Counted from the first letter of the stretch, positions 1 to 11,315 are shown. The stretch is DNA of 64,000 nt from Cryptomeria japonica (GCF_030272615.1 NC_081408.1:766727330-766791329); one strand, 5' to 3'. Numbers and translations: made by a program. Notes: generated by a model not told the origin, from the letters alone.

Positions 1-336
1 AAGAGAGGATAGTTTCTCTTGATGAGGTAAGTTGACCTTGACTCTAAGTAAGACCAAATGAGACCCAAAGGTGATAGACCTTGATGAGGGACCACTTAGC
101 AAAGTGTTGTTGTATGTAGTGTGTTGACCAAGTATGATGAGGACAAGCAAGTGACCTTTTGACTCAAGTTTAGACAAATGTGAATGTAATGTAAGGTGTA
201 AAGCAATGATGGACTATGTGAGACCCAAAGACAGGTTGAATGCTAAATGAAACCCTGGAGAAATAACCTAGGAAGCTCAAGAATTCTGAAATTGACTGTG
301 TTTGTTTGCCGGACTGTAAAAGTTTTTCAATTCTAA

Positions 337-530
337 ACACAAACGTGCCTGTATCTTGCACAGACGCGATTTTCTGACATAGACGTGGTTCTGTTTAACA
401 CAGACACATTTATGAGATTTTTGTAAAGTGCACTATTGATTCTGGAAACACAGATGCGTTTCTGCCCTTCACAGACATGGTTACACAACACAAATGCTAT
501 TATGTCAGACACAGACGGGTTTCTGCAAAA
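337..530. repeat. CACAGACGCG-type periodic array 1
   Basis: Eight copies of a degenerate decamer (best form CACAGACGCG, often followed by TTTCTG) start at 337, 359, 378, 399, 449, 470, 489 and 510. Spacings are 22, 19, 21, 50, 21, 19 and 21. The core is kept while the bases between copies vary. The matching place in the other Tat leader (about 37,215) has no array. Confidence 0.75.
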
Positions 531-1741
531 TTTGTGCAATTTTTTCCAATCTATGAAGTTGTTTTGGTTGTGACCAAATCTGAATGTTTGACTACTTTTC
601 GTGACAAGAGGACACAGTGTTGATGAAGACTCAATGTTTGCAAGTATTTAGACTCAAAATGACTCCAAGAAAAGTATGTTGTTTGATGTAAAATTGTTTT
701 GCATACACTTGAAGACACAAATCATAATGTTTTGCTGTTTGGTCTTGAATGTTTTGAATGTTTAAAATAAGTCAAGCACAATTGTTATGGCTGGCCAAGA
801 CAATAGTTGTTGATCCCACATGAGGTTTTACCCCTGAGGCTACGCTATTCAGAGCGGATACTTAGATGCTTGACCTCACTGGCTCCACCCTCGGCACTCA
901 CTTCTCAGGTCAGCCATGCATCAGTCCCCACGAAAACTCCCCGTGGCAAACTTTGTATCTCTACTAAGAACTGTATGTGTGTGGGCCGCTACCAGAGGTT
1001 TGACCTCCTGCCCCAACAACTAGAAGGATTTGGGTCTCTAAAACAAAAAGGTGCTAGTAAGGGCATCCGCTCGTGTGGCCATACATGCGACACTTTCAGC
1101 TCTGTAAATACAGAAGGCTCCTAGCCGGTAGGGGTTACGCCCTACAACTAATCAAATAAATTTGATCAAACGGGTTTATGGGGAGACATAGTGTCGGTAT
1201 GGACTAATCAACACACGTTATTCATAGTTTTTATCATGAACACAATTATTTATAGTGGTTTGGAAGAAGATGGCTTTTCTTTTGCTACCACTTGGGTCAT
1301 TCTCTTCTCACTAGTAGCCCTAATGACCACACGAGAAGACAGACCCTCTAAAGATTAAACAAAAAGAGCCTATTGCTCAAGACACAAAAGACAATGATTC
1401 AATTTTAGTGCACCAATTGAAGTGTTTGCTAGTCTATTGAAAACAAAGCACACAATAAAAATTCAAAAACCCTTGCCAAGGACCTGCAACAAAGAGTTGT
1501 TAGTAGTTTGGATTGTTTCAAATAATCACCCCTTCCTGCAAGCACACAAGTTAGGTAAATTTTAGATCCAAAAGACTTTGTAAAAATAGGGGCCTTCAAC
1601 CAAATGATTTTGCTTTCAAGACAAGCTGCACCAATTTCGTTAGCTAGATCTGAAAATGTTAGCTCAAAATAAACTAGATTTGAAACATTAAATGCAAGAC
1701 CAAAAACTAAATCAATAAACTCCAAAAATGAAATCAATGAA

Positions 1742-1997
1742 CACAGACACGGTTACCTTCGACATAGATGCAACTCTCTGACGCAGACGCGCTTCTGTGA
1801 GACACAGACGCGGCTCCAGAACCCAGATGTGACTTTGGGACATAGACATGTCTAAAAACAGCTCAGACGCGACTGAGAAACATAAGCGCGGTTTTTGAAA
1901 TCTACAAAATAAAATACTATCGAGGACATAGACGTGATTCCTAATGTCACAGATGTGGCAAAAAATCAAAAACGCGATCCGAAAGTATGCAGACGCA
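1742..1997. repeat. CACAGACGCG-type periodic array 2
   Basis: Copies of the same decamer start at 1742, 1763, 1782, 1803, 1822, 1841, 1862 and 1881, then near 1927, 1948, 1967 and 1988. Spacing is 19 or 21 throughout, apart from one gap of 46. The cores are variants such as CACAGACGCG, CATAGACATG and CGCAGACGCG, with unrelated spacer bases. Confidence 0.75.
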
Positions 1998-2085
1998 AAA
2001 ATATCAAAATGCTATCAAAAATATCAGATCTACAACTTCAAAATACAAAATCTGCAACAAGGATGTTAAATGCAAAAGGGACAAG

Positions 2086-2107
2086 TGTCCCATCGGGCGT
2101 GCCAAAA
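2086..2107 (-). other. Tat1 primer-binding site
   Basis: On the minus strand, TTGGCACGCCCGATGGGAC lies just downstream of the LTR end. This form of primer-binding site is frequent next to plant Ty3/gypsy LTRs that begin TGTAGACA. It fixes the element's orientation and identifies the adjacent LTR as the 5' one. Confidence 0.75.
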
Positions 2108-2113
2108 TGTATA

Positions 2114-2887
2114 TGGTGAAAATGGATAACAATAACAATAACGATATTGAAAGGCTAAATGAATTCAACCATAAAACCCTAGCCCAACAACAACAAAGAT
2201 ACACCATAACATATGAAGATTACCTAAGATAATGCAAATCAAATGAAATCACAAAGATTATACCATCACATGTCCAATAGGGTTTGAATCTCCATTCTTC
2301 CTATCTCCATTGATCTTGCTTGATATATTTGCTCTCAGATTTTATATGCACAAGAGCTCAACAAAGAACAGAATGTGGTTGCAAGTAGGATCGCATATGC
2401 CAAGTAGTCAAATTGATCAAGTGGTTGGGTAGTTAGGGTTTGATAATAAAGGAAGCATCTCCTTATATAGAAGACACTATATGAAATGGAGGGATAAGAT
2501 TGAGAGGTATAAAAGGAGGTTGGCTATGATTAGAGGGTAGGTAAAAGAAATAATAAAATAATGGAAGGGTAGGTAGTGTAGGAATTAAGAGATGAACGAC
2601 ATGTGTCATGGGTAGAAAAAGCTAACGAATTAATTAAATAAATAAAGATTTATTTAATTAATAGAAGAAGTGGGATCCATTAAATAAATAAGATATTTAT
2701 TTAATTTAGGAAAAGGATAATTTAAATAAATAAATGTATTTATTTAAATGAGAAATAAGGCTAGAAGAGGATAAATGAATTAATAAAATAAATAAAGATT
2801 TATTTAATTAATAGAAGAATTAAGCTTAGATAATTAAATAAATAAAGATATTTATTTAATTAGATTGGACAATTTTAGGTGTCTACA
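2114..2887 (-). mobile_element. Tat1 5' LTR
   Basis: On the minus strand the LTR runs from TGTAGACA (at 2,887) to TTTTCACCA (at 2,114), with standard TG and CA ends. It is homologous to 27,819-28,609 and to the truncated copy at 39,308-39,784. Its outer end meets chromovirus integrase sequence directly, so the element inserted into that older element. The predicted target duplication is ggatt (2,888-2,892); the partner copy is outside the window. The 2,629-2,880 part is a run of A/T palindromes. Confidence 0.85.
2629..2872. repeat. Run of A/T palindromes inside the Tat LTR
   Basis: About five successive near-perfect inverted repeats of the type TTAATTAAATAAATAAA...TTTATTTAATTAA, each about 30-36 bp and separated by short purine-rich spacers such as agaagaagtggg. 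The same arrangement recurs at about 28,345-28,580 in the 3' LTR of Tat2. Confidence 0.75.
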
Positions 2888-3959
2888 GGATTATTTCACT
2901 TAGGATGGGATGTTGTTTAGAGGAGTCCAATTGTGTATACCTAGCAGTTTTATGAGAGAGAATTTGATAAAGGAGAAGCATAGTGGAGGATTAGTTGGAC
3001 ACTTTGGTGTTGATAAGATAGTAGCATTGGTGAGTGAGCATTACTTTTGGCCTCACATTCATAAGGATGTCGGGAAATATGTGTAGAGCTGTAGAGTTTG
3101 TAAGGTTGCAAAAGGTAGTAGTCAGAATGTGGGATTGCATAAGCCTTTGATAGTTCTAGAGAGACCTTGCTTGGGAGGACATAAGCATGGATTTCATACT
3201 TGGATTACCTAAGACACAAAGGTTGTTGGTTATTTTTTGAGGCCACTTTGGAAAAAGATGAAGACAAATTTAAAATTTAGTTCTAGTTTTCATACATAGA
3301 TTGATGGACAGATATAGGTAGTAAACTAGAGTTTGGGAAATTTGTTGAGATTCTTATTTGGAGAGAATACTAGAAGTTGGGATTTTATTCTTGCACAAGA
3401 AGATTTTACCTATAATAATTCAGTGAACAAGAGTATCGAAAGAACACCTTTTGAGATTGTTACTAGAGTACACCCTAAAGGTATATCAGAATTGAGAGAT
3501 ATTCGTAATGAAGACAAGAGTAGTGCAGAAGCGAGAGAATTTGCAAGCCTTACATGTTTAAGCTAAACAACATTTGGAGGATATAAACAACAAGTATAAG
3601 GAGAAAAAATATGAGAAAAGGAGACATAAGGAAGTTGAAGTTGGAGATGAAGTGATGGTGTATCTGAGAAAAGAAATATTTCCAATAGGAACCTATAACA
3701 AGTTGTAGATGAGGAAGTTTGGACTTTGTAAGACCTTGAGGAAATTCAGTTTCGAAATGTATATGAAGTATACCTACCAGATAGTTTAGGTATTTCACCT
3801 ATATTCAACATTGCATATCTACATCAGTATCATGAGACAAAATTCAGTGAAGCGATATTGAAGACTTGGAGAAGTAGATGCCCCTAAAGGAACTAGATTA
3901 GATTGAAGATATTCTGGATAGTAGGATTGGGTGTAGTACCCGAAGCGACCAATACAAAG
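2888..3959 (+). pseudogene. Older chromovirus: integrase and start of chromodomain (left fragment)
   Basis: The plus-strand translation, with several stops, gives the end of a Ty3/gypsy polyprotein. The zinc-binding region is at about 2,970-3,115 (HSGG..GHFG, then CRVCK). Most of the integrase core has been deleted near 3,240. The region of the catalytic Glu follows at about 3,290-3,350, then the C-terminal segment (VGDEVMVYLRKE at about 3,640) and the first part of a chromodomain up to 3,959. The left end is cut by the Tat1 LTR and the right end by a whole chromovirus. The chromodomain resumes in the same frame at 15,448. RT and protease are expected left of Tat1. Confidence 0.85.
3955..3959. 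repeat. Left target-site duplication (caaag) of the chromovirus
   Basis: caaag here and at 15,443-15,447 directly flank the TGTAGTACCCC...GGGGCATTACA element. Five bases is the normal Ty3/gypsy duplication. Removing the element and one copy restores the chromodomain frame of the host element. Confidence 0.95.
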
Positions 3960-6469
3960 TGTAGTACCCCTTCTCGATCGGACTTATTAGACTAATTTTA
4001 TGTTGCAGTTTTCTATTCAGTTGACACTTTATTGCTCGACATTATTCAGACGTATTTGATATTATTTCATGTTTATCTGGATATTAGATGCATGAGTTAT
4101 TTTTAGTATTTCAGTACAGGTGATTTGTAGTATTTCATGGATTATTGTTTTGTACTGACATCTTACTTTATCTAGGCGATGTGTCATATATATGTTGCAT
4201 GTCTGCAATTGTATTGGATGCAAGGGGATGATTTTCCTTCACTCATTTTGGTGAGATAGGGAACGTCACTATTCTCCTTCATCGGTGTACATGCCATGTA
4301 TTCTATATATTATATGCATGCATGTGTGATTCGTTGATGCAGGATTTGCATGTACAAGTACTGGGTAGGTACGGGGTATCGTCTCCACCCGGCTTCACAG
4401 GTCTGAGCGTGCCTTATATGTCCGATGGGAGTGGAGGAGATAGATGTTGACCCTAGTCCCTACCCTCAGTCTACTCTTGTGAGTGTCATCAGTCGGTCGT
4501 CCATCTCTTTTGTTCAACCTTCGAATCTTTTTGCATTTCCTCAATTTGCATGCCTTAATGGTTCGGTTATTTATTTAAGTTTAAGTTGTCATTCATTGTT
4601 GGTATAAGCAATTTATTCATTATTATGCCCTTATGTCTTGAACCTAGCTTATTTGGTTAATTTATTAGATTTAAATCTATAGTTGTTTATTTTGGAAAAG
4701 TAATCATGTTTAAATCAAATGGAAGAAGTAAAATAAATAAAGTTAATTGCTTTTAATAAATACAAAATAAAGTTAAATTATTGATTTCAATTTTAGTTGA
4801 AAAGTTGATTAAATTTTTAATTGTGAGGAATGTTTTTAAAAAAAAAAAAAAAAAAGAAATTCCCATTTATTTTTGGAGGAATATGGAAAAAAAAAAGTCA
4901 ATTGTTTTTATTTAAATGTTTTTAAATAGAAAAACATTTCAACCTAGAAGATTAGGTTAAAATATTTTTTCCTATTTACCCTTGTAAATTTTTTTGGAAG
5001 GATATGCTTGTTTGGAGGAGAAAACAAATTCTAGAAAAATTTCTTGGAAGGAGGATTTTGGGTTTTGATTTGGCTTGGAATTCTGTTGAAACTCACAATT
5101 TCTTCTTGGGAACTCCAAAGGTTGGTTGGTAGGATCTTGTGTTAATAATATTTGTAGTCTGGTTGTTTTAATGTCGTTGCAATATTGTTAAAATTGCCAT
5201 TATGTCGTTGATGTTTACCCCTTAGTCAGGTGTTGATGTTTAAACCTTGAGGATGTGAGCCATTATGTGTTATGTTCCTAATGGTCAACCCTGGGTTTGT
5301 GACTATGAGTCATTCACTTGTGTTATGTCTGGATTAGATATGGTTGTCAATCCCACCATAGAGTTCTCATAGAGAGCCTTATCCAGTTAGTGTCCTAGTA
5401 GAGAGAATGGCTTTCGGGCGGGGGCCGCACCCAAAATGGATGGCAGGATAACCCCTCGAAAGTCAGCTATTAAGTGATAACCTAATAACTTGATTAGGGG
5501 GTGGGTAGTTATTAAATTAATTAAGATAATGTACCCTGCACACAGTTGAGTGCTTGTATAGGCTCAAGGTGTTGGGAAGGCCTGGAATGGCAAACCTACC
5601 ACCTTGTCCTCACGAAAGGTTGGTAGGGTCCACATGATGCTTAGATGGAGCCGGGGGCTCGGGAGAGGTTACCAGGATAACCCAAGATGGGGGCTGGGAC
5701 CTATGGAGACCTACCTAGGGTAACCATCTTAAGCCATGTGATGACACTCTCTCTTTAGTGTCACTAGTGTTTTGTGAGTTGAGTCACTTGTGTACTGCGG
5801 AGTCATGTATACTGTTGTACTTATCTTGCTTGCTTGAGGGTCTTCTGCTATCTCCTAGCATGGTGGGGTGGTTCCATTATGGGATCACATGGTCGGGTGG
5901 TAGTGCCACTTTCCATCGGATATCTTGTTCTTACCTTCATGCGAAGATTGGCTTCGCCGGTGTATCTTGGTTCTTGCTTCGTGTAACAACTCATGTTCTT
6001 GATATTGTACCTTTGAGGCCCATGTGGTCATTGTATCAGCAACTTTGTAACCTTTGTACTTTATTGTTCTATGGAAGCCATGTAATTTATGGAATGTTGT
6101 AATTTAAAGATCATTGGATTTATGTTGTTTTCAATTATCTTTCATCTTATGTATAAATGAATCATTGGAAGTACATATGTTGTAACTCTTTAAATCTATC
6201 TTTTGGAAATCAATTTATGAATTTGAGTTATTTAATCATAATTGACTTTCCCTAATTTAGATGGGTAATTGGATTAACATTGTGATGTAGTTTTAATTAG
6301 AAGTAATCTTCATTGGTAAACCTTTAGGATGTCAATGATAGACTTCCGCTTGTGTTATTATTGTGCAAAGTTATAATTAATACACTTAATCTTTAAAAAA
6401 AAAAATTATTTCACCCTTTAGTTGCCTTGTAGTGTTGCAATCCTTTAGGGTTCCTGGCGGGGCATTACA
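3960..6469 (+). mobile_element. Chromovirus 5' LTR
   Basis: Begins TGTAGTACCCC and ends GGGGCATTACA, which are near-inverted ends. It is 2,510 bp long and homologous to 11,351-15,442, apart from a segment present only in the 3' copy that corresponds to position ~5,130 here. A TATA-like stretch (tctatatattatatgc, about 4,300) could belong to the promoter, but this is weak. The open stretch 5,758-6,102 is also open in the other LTR and has no recognised domain. Confidence 0.95.
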
Positions 6470-6471
6470 TT

Positions 6472-6483
6472 TGGTATCAGAGC
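6472..6483 (+). other. Chromovirus primer-binding site (initiator tRNA-Met type)
   Basis: TGGTATCAGAGC lies two bases after the 5' LTR. This is the usual primer-binding site of plant elements primed by initiator methionine tRNA. Confidence 0.95.
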
Positions 6484-6621
6484 CCATGTTTCAACACTGG
6501 GTACTCTGGGATTGTAGTGAGCCCATTCAGTTTGACCTTGTGTGTAGATCTTAGTGTTTGGATTTCCCTTGCTTTATATTTGTCATAGATCTGAACCGTT
6601 TTCTCTTTTGCAGTTTTGGTC

Positions 6622-7905
6622 ATGGTTAGGAAAGCTAAGGGAGTTGGCCGTGTTGGTGGCCGCAATAGAGGTAGAGGTGGGGAATGGGGTTGAGGTTCAG
6701 ATCGCCATAGTCCTTCGCCACCACCCGCTCATGTGAGTGTGGAGTAGGATCAGTTAGTGCATCAGGAATCACCAAATGTAGAAGAGCAGGTTCCCGAAAG
6801 GGAAGAGCTGAGGCAGATGTTTCAGGAGGTTCTAGCTAGGCTAGGCCCTAGGCCAGAAGGTGAGCAACCCATCCATGCTCAGGTTGGGGAGTCGTATCAA
6901 CATGTTTCAGAGGAGAGAGAGAGAGAGATCTCCTAGGAGGAGGGAGGTCCTAGTTGGCCATGATTCAGCTCCCTCGAGTCACATCAAGGACCTTTTGAGA
7001 ACCAACCCTCACTTCTTCGATGGCCGAGGCACATGTCTCGAGGTAGAGACTTGGCTGATTAGATTGGATAGGTGTTTCGCTATGTTCCCATATAGTAGCA
7101 ACACCCGAGCGAGATGTGCGATCATGCATCTCGATGATTTTGCTTCGATATGGTGGAAGTTAGAGGAGGAGAAAATTGGTCTGAGTATCAACACTGTTTC
7201 TTGGGAGATTTTCTTAGAGAGATTTAGAGCACGGTTCCTCTCACCATAGTGGAGGCAGACTCAGGCAGATGATTTCTATGCATTGCGGCAGTTTGGTATG
7301 TCTGTTGACCAGTTCGAGCATAGATTTTATGAACTGAAACAGTATGCCGGGATTGGCAACAATGAGGCTATGCTCGTACAACATTTCTTGAGAGGTCTTA
7401 ACGACTGCATTAGTGGAGGGGTTAGAGTTTTTGAGCCAGCTTCAGTGGAGATAGTGGTGGCAAAAGCCAAATTGGTTGAGCAGAACCTCATCCGTGCGCA
7501 TGGTGGACAGTCAGGAGTTCAGATAGGGAGTGTTCCTTTCAGTGGGAACAGAGCTCGTGGGAATCGGTCCCAGTCAGCGGCACCATTCAAGACTCCTCAG
7601 GCACCCGCTAAGGGTGGACAATAGCAGCAGCAACAACAACCGTAGCAGCAGAAACCAAAACAGTCTCAGGGCCAACAGGGTGGCAACCCTCATCATAGAA
7701 GGAACAGGAGCTGGCAGAGGAGCAAATAGGGTTTTCCAGGATAGTCTTCTTAGAGTGCATCTTAGGCCCCTAGCAGGGGGAGCTTTTAGCAGTCCAGTGG
7801 GCTAACTGGAGGTAGAGGACTAGGTAGAGGAGCTTGCTACTCTTGTGGGCAGTTTGGTCATATAGCCGCGTAGTGTCGTCAGCGTTCCCACCAAACAGGG
7901 AGTCA
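6622..7905 (+). pseudogene. Chromovirus gag, degenerate
   Basis: Gag forms the particle that packages the element RNA. The likely start at 6,622 (MVRKAKGVGRV) follows a pyrimidine-rich tract ending in tttgcag. An early region with stops near 6,691 and 6,748 shifts frame at a GA run near 6,915. The core follows at about 6,965-7,450 (typical FFDGRGTCLEVETWL and WRQTQADDFYALRQF segments), then a glutamine-rich tail with several TAG codons where glutamine is expected. A CCHC zinc knuckle (CYSCGQFGHIAA-stop-C) lies at 7,835-7,876. Most stops fit CAG changed to TAG. Confidence 0.9.
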
Positions 7906-7959
7906 GAGGCCAGCTGCATCAGAGCCTACAGTAGGGGATGCTGGTAGATCCCACAGAGT

Positions 7960-8372
7960 GTTCGTAGCAGTTGATGACCACCAGGTTGAGCATCAGGGGA
8001 CAGTTATTGAGGCCGCAGGTGTGTTGTGTGATATCCCTATCTCACTGCTTTTTGACTCCGATGCATTAGATTCTTTTTTCTTCGTCCATTATGGAGCGGT
8101 GTGGACTCGTGTCTGCTAAGCAGGCGAATAGGTGGCAAGTAGAGTTGGCTATCGGGGTGTGCGTGTTCGTAGATGCCTTTGTTCCTAGTTGTGAGTTGGA
8201 TCTAGGTCCCTTTGTGACTTCTGTTGACCTTCGAGTCATTCCTTTGGGATCCTATGGAGTAGTTTTGGGGATGGATTGGTTATCATCTCACAGTGCTCGT
8301 GTGGACTGTCGTCAGAAGACAGTAGAGTGTTTAGATGACCATGGCAGGAAAGTGGGGATTGTTGGAGTTTAG
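7960..8372 (+). pseudogene. Chromovirus aspartic protease, inactive
   Basis: The retropepsin-like protease would cut the Gag-Pol polyprotein. The active-site triad expected as Asp-Ser-Gly reads Asp-Ser-Asp at 8,054-8,062, a G-to-A change that removes the essential glycine. The frame shifts by one base just after it (about 8,085). The later conserved parts, including VVLGMDWLSSHSARVDC, are clear at about 8,255-8,310. A TAG at 8,370 lies where a glutamine codon is expected, and the frame then continues straight into RT. Confidence 0.9.
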
Positions 8373-8390
8373 AGATCGATATCCTTACAT

Positions 8391-9400
8391 ATGATTTCCG
8401 CTATGCAACTTAAGCGGTGTATGCATAGAGGATGTCATCTTTTTGCAGTAACTCTTGAGGATATGGATGAGGGAGAGAGTCGAGAAATCTCTCTTGATGG
8501 TCACCCTATTCTTCAAGAGTTTGTTGATGTGTTTCCGTTGGAGATTCCTGGTATGCATCCGAAGCGAGACATAGACTTTCGCATTGACTTGGTTCCTAGT
8601 GTAGAACCTATCTCAAGAGCTCCATATCGGATGACTACTCAAGAGCTAAGTGAGTTGAAGTTGCAGACGGAGGAATTGTTGGCCAAGGGATTCATTCATC
8701 CTAGTGTCTCTCCTTGGGGTGCGCCTGTTATCTTCGTAAAGAAGAAGGATGGTTCTCTTTGATTATGCATTGATTACCAACAACTGAATAAGGTAACCAT
8801 CCGGAATCGATACCCATTGCCTCATATAGATGATCTTTTCGATCAGGTGAAGGGAGCCAAGGTGTTCTCTAAGATTGATCTGAAATCTGGGTACCATCAG
8901 TTGCGCATTCATGATGCAGACATTCATAAGACAACGTTTCACACTCGTTATGGTCACTATGAGTTCACAGTAGTGCCATTTGGGTTGACAAACGTGCCTT
9001 CAGTTTTCATGTGCCTCATGAATGGAGTTTTTTGCACATACCTGGATCATTTTGTCCTTGTGTTCTTAGATGATATATTGATTTATTCTAGATCTATGGA
9101 AGAGCATGAGGGTCACCTACGACAAGTTTTGTAGTGCTTGAGGGAGAACTAGCTTTATGCCAATTTGGCGAAGTGTGATTTCTTCCAAATTGAGGTGAAC
9201 TATCTTGGTCATGTGGTTTCAGGAGAGGGTGTATCTGTGGATCCTTCAAAGATCCAAGCCATAGTGGATTGGCCAACACTGACCAATGTTTCAGAGGTTC
9301 GGAGCTTTATGGGTTTGGTCGGATATTACCGTCGCTTTGTTTATGATTTTTCCCAAATAGGTCACCCGATTACTTCTCTTCAGAGGAAAGGGAAGAGGTT
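8391..9400 (+). pseudogene. Chromovirus reverse transcriptase
   Basis: RT copies the element RNA into DNA in the particle. Family blocks appear in order: APYRMTTQELSELK, KGFIHPSVSPWGAP, a palm with [13 protein letters not shown] at about 8,870, [11 protein letters not shown], and the catalytic FLDD at about 9,063-9,075. Both catalytic aspartates of the DD pair are present. Stops lie at 8,760 (TGA, arginine expected) and at 9,132 and 9,150 (TAG, glutamine expected). There is no frameshift. The enzyme is inactive only because of these stops. Confidence 0.93.
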
Positions 9401-9850
9401 TGTTTGGTTAGAGCAGTGTGAGTCAGCATTTCATTCCTTGAAGGAACTCCTTGTCAGTGCTCCGATTTTGGCAGTCCCTGATCCATCCAGAGATTTTATG
9501 GTATACACAGATGCCTCTTTAGAAGGTATATGTGCAGTGCTTATGCAGGATGGACGTGTGGTTGCCTATGAGTCTCGCAAACTCAAGGATCAAGAGTTGA
9601 ACTATCCAGTTCATGATTTGGAGTTGGCAGCTATAGTGCATGCATTGGTTAGGTGGCGTCACTTTCTGTTAGGGCGTTGGTTTGAGCTGCATAGTGATCA
9701 CCATAGTTTGCAGTATATCTTCACGTAGCCGAACTTGAATGCTCGACAGTGAAGGTGGATGGAATTCCTCTGCGAGTATGATTTTGAGGTTCGTTATATT
9801 TAGGGGAAGGAGAATGTAGTGGCTGATGCTTTGAGTCGTAGGCGGCATGA
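9401..9850 (+). pseudogene. Chromovirus RNase H
   Basis: This domain removes the RNA strand during DNA synthesis. The catalytic start VYTDAS (about 9,500), the glutamate-containing [12 protein letters not shown] region (about 9,605) and the ELHSDHHSL block (about 9,685) are recognisable, so the usual acidic residues are present. Stops at 9,726 (TAG), 9,750 (TGA) and 9,801 (TAG) all fall where CAG or CGA codons are expected in this family. The typical ADALSRR segment closes the domain at about 9,820. Confidence 0.9.
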
Positions 9851-11000
9851 AGTTTCAACATTGTCCCTTGGAGTGGACTTGAGACAGAGAATTCTTGGAG
9901 TTCTTCCTCAGGACTCTTGGTATCAGGATGTTAGAGCCGTGTTGGAGTCCGGAAGGCCTTTAGAGGGTAGATTTTTTGGGTATAGTCTTGAGGCGGATGG
10001 CCTTCTACGTCATCTTGGCCAGATCTACGTACCTCCTTTGGAGGGTCTTTGCACTTTGATCATGACTGAGGCCCATCGTGCACCTTATTCGGCACATCTA
10101 GGTGTCAAGAAGATGCATGCAGATCTTAGACAGATTTATCATTGGGCTGGCATGAAATGTGACATTGCCAATTTTGTGTCGAAGTGTTTGGAATGTCAGC
10201 GAGTGAAGGAGGAGCATCAGCACCCGGCAGGGCTTTTACAACCTAATATAGTATCGGATTGGAAATGGGACATCATTTCCATGGATTTCATTGTTGGGTT
10301 GACTGTTTCTTCATGTTGTCATGATGCCATCATGGTCATTATTGACAGGTTGATGAAGGTTGCTCATTTTGTTCCTATTCGAGCTTCCTATACAGCAGTA
10401 GTGGTGGCTCGTGTCTTCTTGGAAGATGTGGTGAGATTGCATGGGATTCCGAGGCGGATAATCTCTGATAGAGATCCGATCTTTACCTCAGCATTGTAGA
10501 CCTCACTTCAGCATACTTTGGGGACTCAGTTGAACTTCAGTTCAACTTATCACCTAGAGACAAATGGTCAGACTGAGCGTGTGAATCAGGTTTTAGAGGA
10601 CATGCTTCGCATGTATGTTATGGACCAGCAGTCACGTTGGGAGGATTATATTTATCTAGTGGAGTTTTCTTATAACAATGGATATCATAGCTCCATAGGT
10701 ATGTCCCACTTTCAGGCATTGTATGGTCGTCCTTGCCCTACTCCGTTGAGTTGGGATCAGTTAGAGGACAGGGTGCTTATAGGACCGGATATTCTTCGAG
10801 AGATGGAGCAGCAGGTAGAGAAGATTCGTGAGCATTTGGTAGCTACACAGGATAGGTAGAAGAAGTATGCAGATGCTCACAGGGTAGATCGTCAGTTTTC
10901 TGTTGGTGATCGTGTATTCTTGAGAGTGCGTCCGCGAAAGAGTCCGATCCGTTATGGAAAGGGTTCTAAGTTGGTGCCTCATTTTGTTGACCCGTTTGAG
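9851..11000 (+). pseudogene. Chromovirus integrase
   Basis: Integrase inserts the DNA copy into the genome. The HHCC zinc-binding region is at about 10,070-10,200 (HRAPYSAHLG and CLECQ). The catalytic residues are present: Asp in SMDFIVGL (about 10,280), Asp in IISDRDPIF (about 10,465) and Glu in NGQTERVNQ (about 10,575). Stops lie at 10,497 (TAG where tryptophan is expected) and 10,857 (TAG, glutamine expected). The frame is the same as that of RT, so the whole pol has decayed by point mutation. Confidence 0.93.
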
Positions 11001-11315
11001 ATCCTTGAGAGGATAGGACCTGTTGCCTACCGTCTTGCCTTGCCACCGAGTTTATCCCGCATCTAAGATGTTTTTCATGTTTCAGTCCTTTGACCTTATC
11101 ACCCAGATGTGACTCATGTTCTTGATTGGAACGCTTTGCAGGTCGAGGATGAGCAGCTTTCCATGGAGCCCCTGCGCATTCTTCAGCATCGGGATTTGAC
11201 CCTCAGGGGTTGCACCATCGACCAGGTAAGGGTCCTATGGGACCCAAATGATGAGACCTCAGCGACATGGGAGGATGCAGTGAAGATGAGAGAGCTCTAT
11301 TCTTATCTGTTTTAG
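11001..11315 (+). pseudogene. Chromovirus polyprotein C-terminus (chromodomain-like)
   Basis: After the integrase C-terminal segment comes a tail with HPDVTHVLDWNALQVEDEQ and a TWEDAVKMRELYSYLF ending, the usual end of plant chromoviruses with a divergent chromodomain that guides insertion into heterochromatin. Stops occur at 11,064 (TAA, ancestral codon unclear) and 11,091 (TGA, arginine expected). The last stop is at 11,315, about 25 bp before the polypurine tract. Confidence 0.8.

Larger units (their letters stand above)
1..2113 (-). mobile_element. Tat1: 5' leader of a minus-strand Tat-like Ty3/gypsy element
   Basis: This stretch matches the leader of the second element (about 36,905-39,307) over its first ~1.7 kb and ends at a primer-binding site next to an LTR, so it is the untranslated leader of a retrotransposon read on the minus strand. 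Its gag would lie left of position 1. No reading frame here matches a known protein. It holds two arrays of a roughly 20-bp periodic motif (337-530 and 1,742-1,997) that are missing from the matching places in the second leader, so the leader varies within the family. The short ORFs here are by-products. Confidence 0.75.

Noticed and set aside
337-530. CRISPR-like regular array
   Set aside because: The repeat core is only about 10 bp and degenerate, spacers are about 10 bp, the genome is plant-like and there are no cas genes. It is a repeat in a retrotransposon leader.
807-1124. ORF of 105 codons in the Tat1 leader
   Set aside because: The matching part of the Tat2 leader (about 37,500-37,830) differs and does not keep the frame. 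It is non-coding leader.
5758-6102. ORF of 114 codons in the chromovirus 5' LTR, also open (111 codons) at 14,740-15,075
   Set aside because: Both copies come from the same recent LTR, so shared openness is weak evidence. There is no domain, and no sign of selection beyond LTR similarity.
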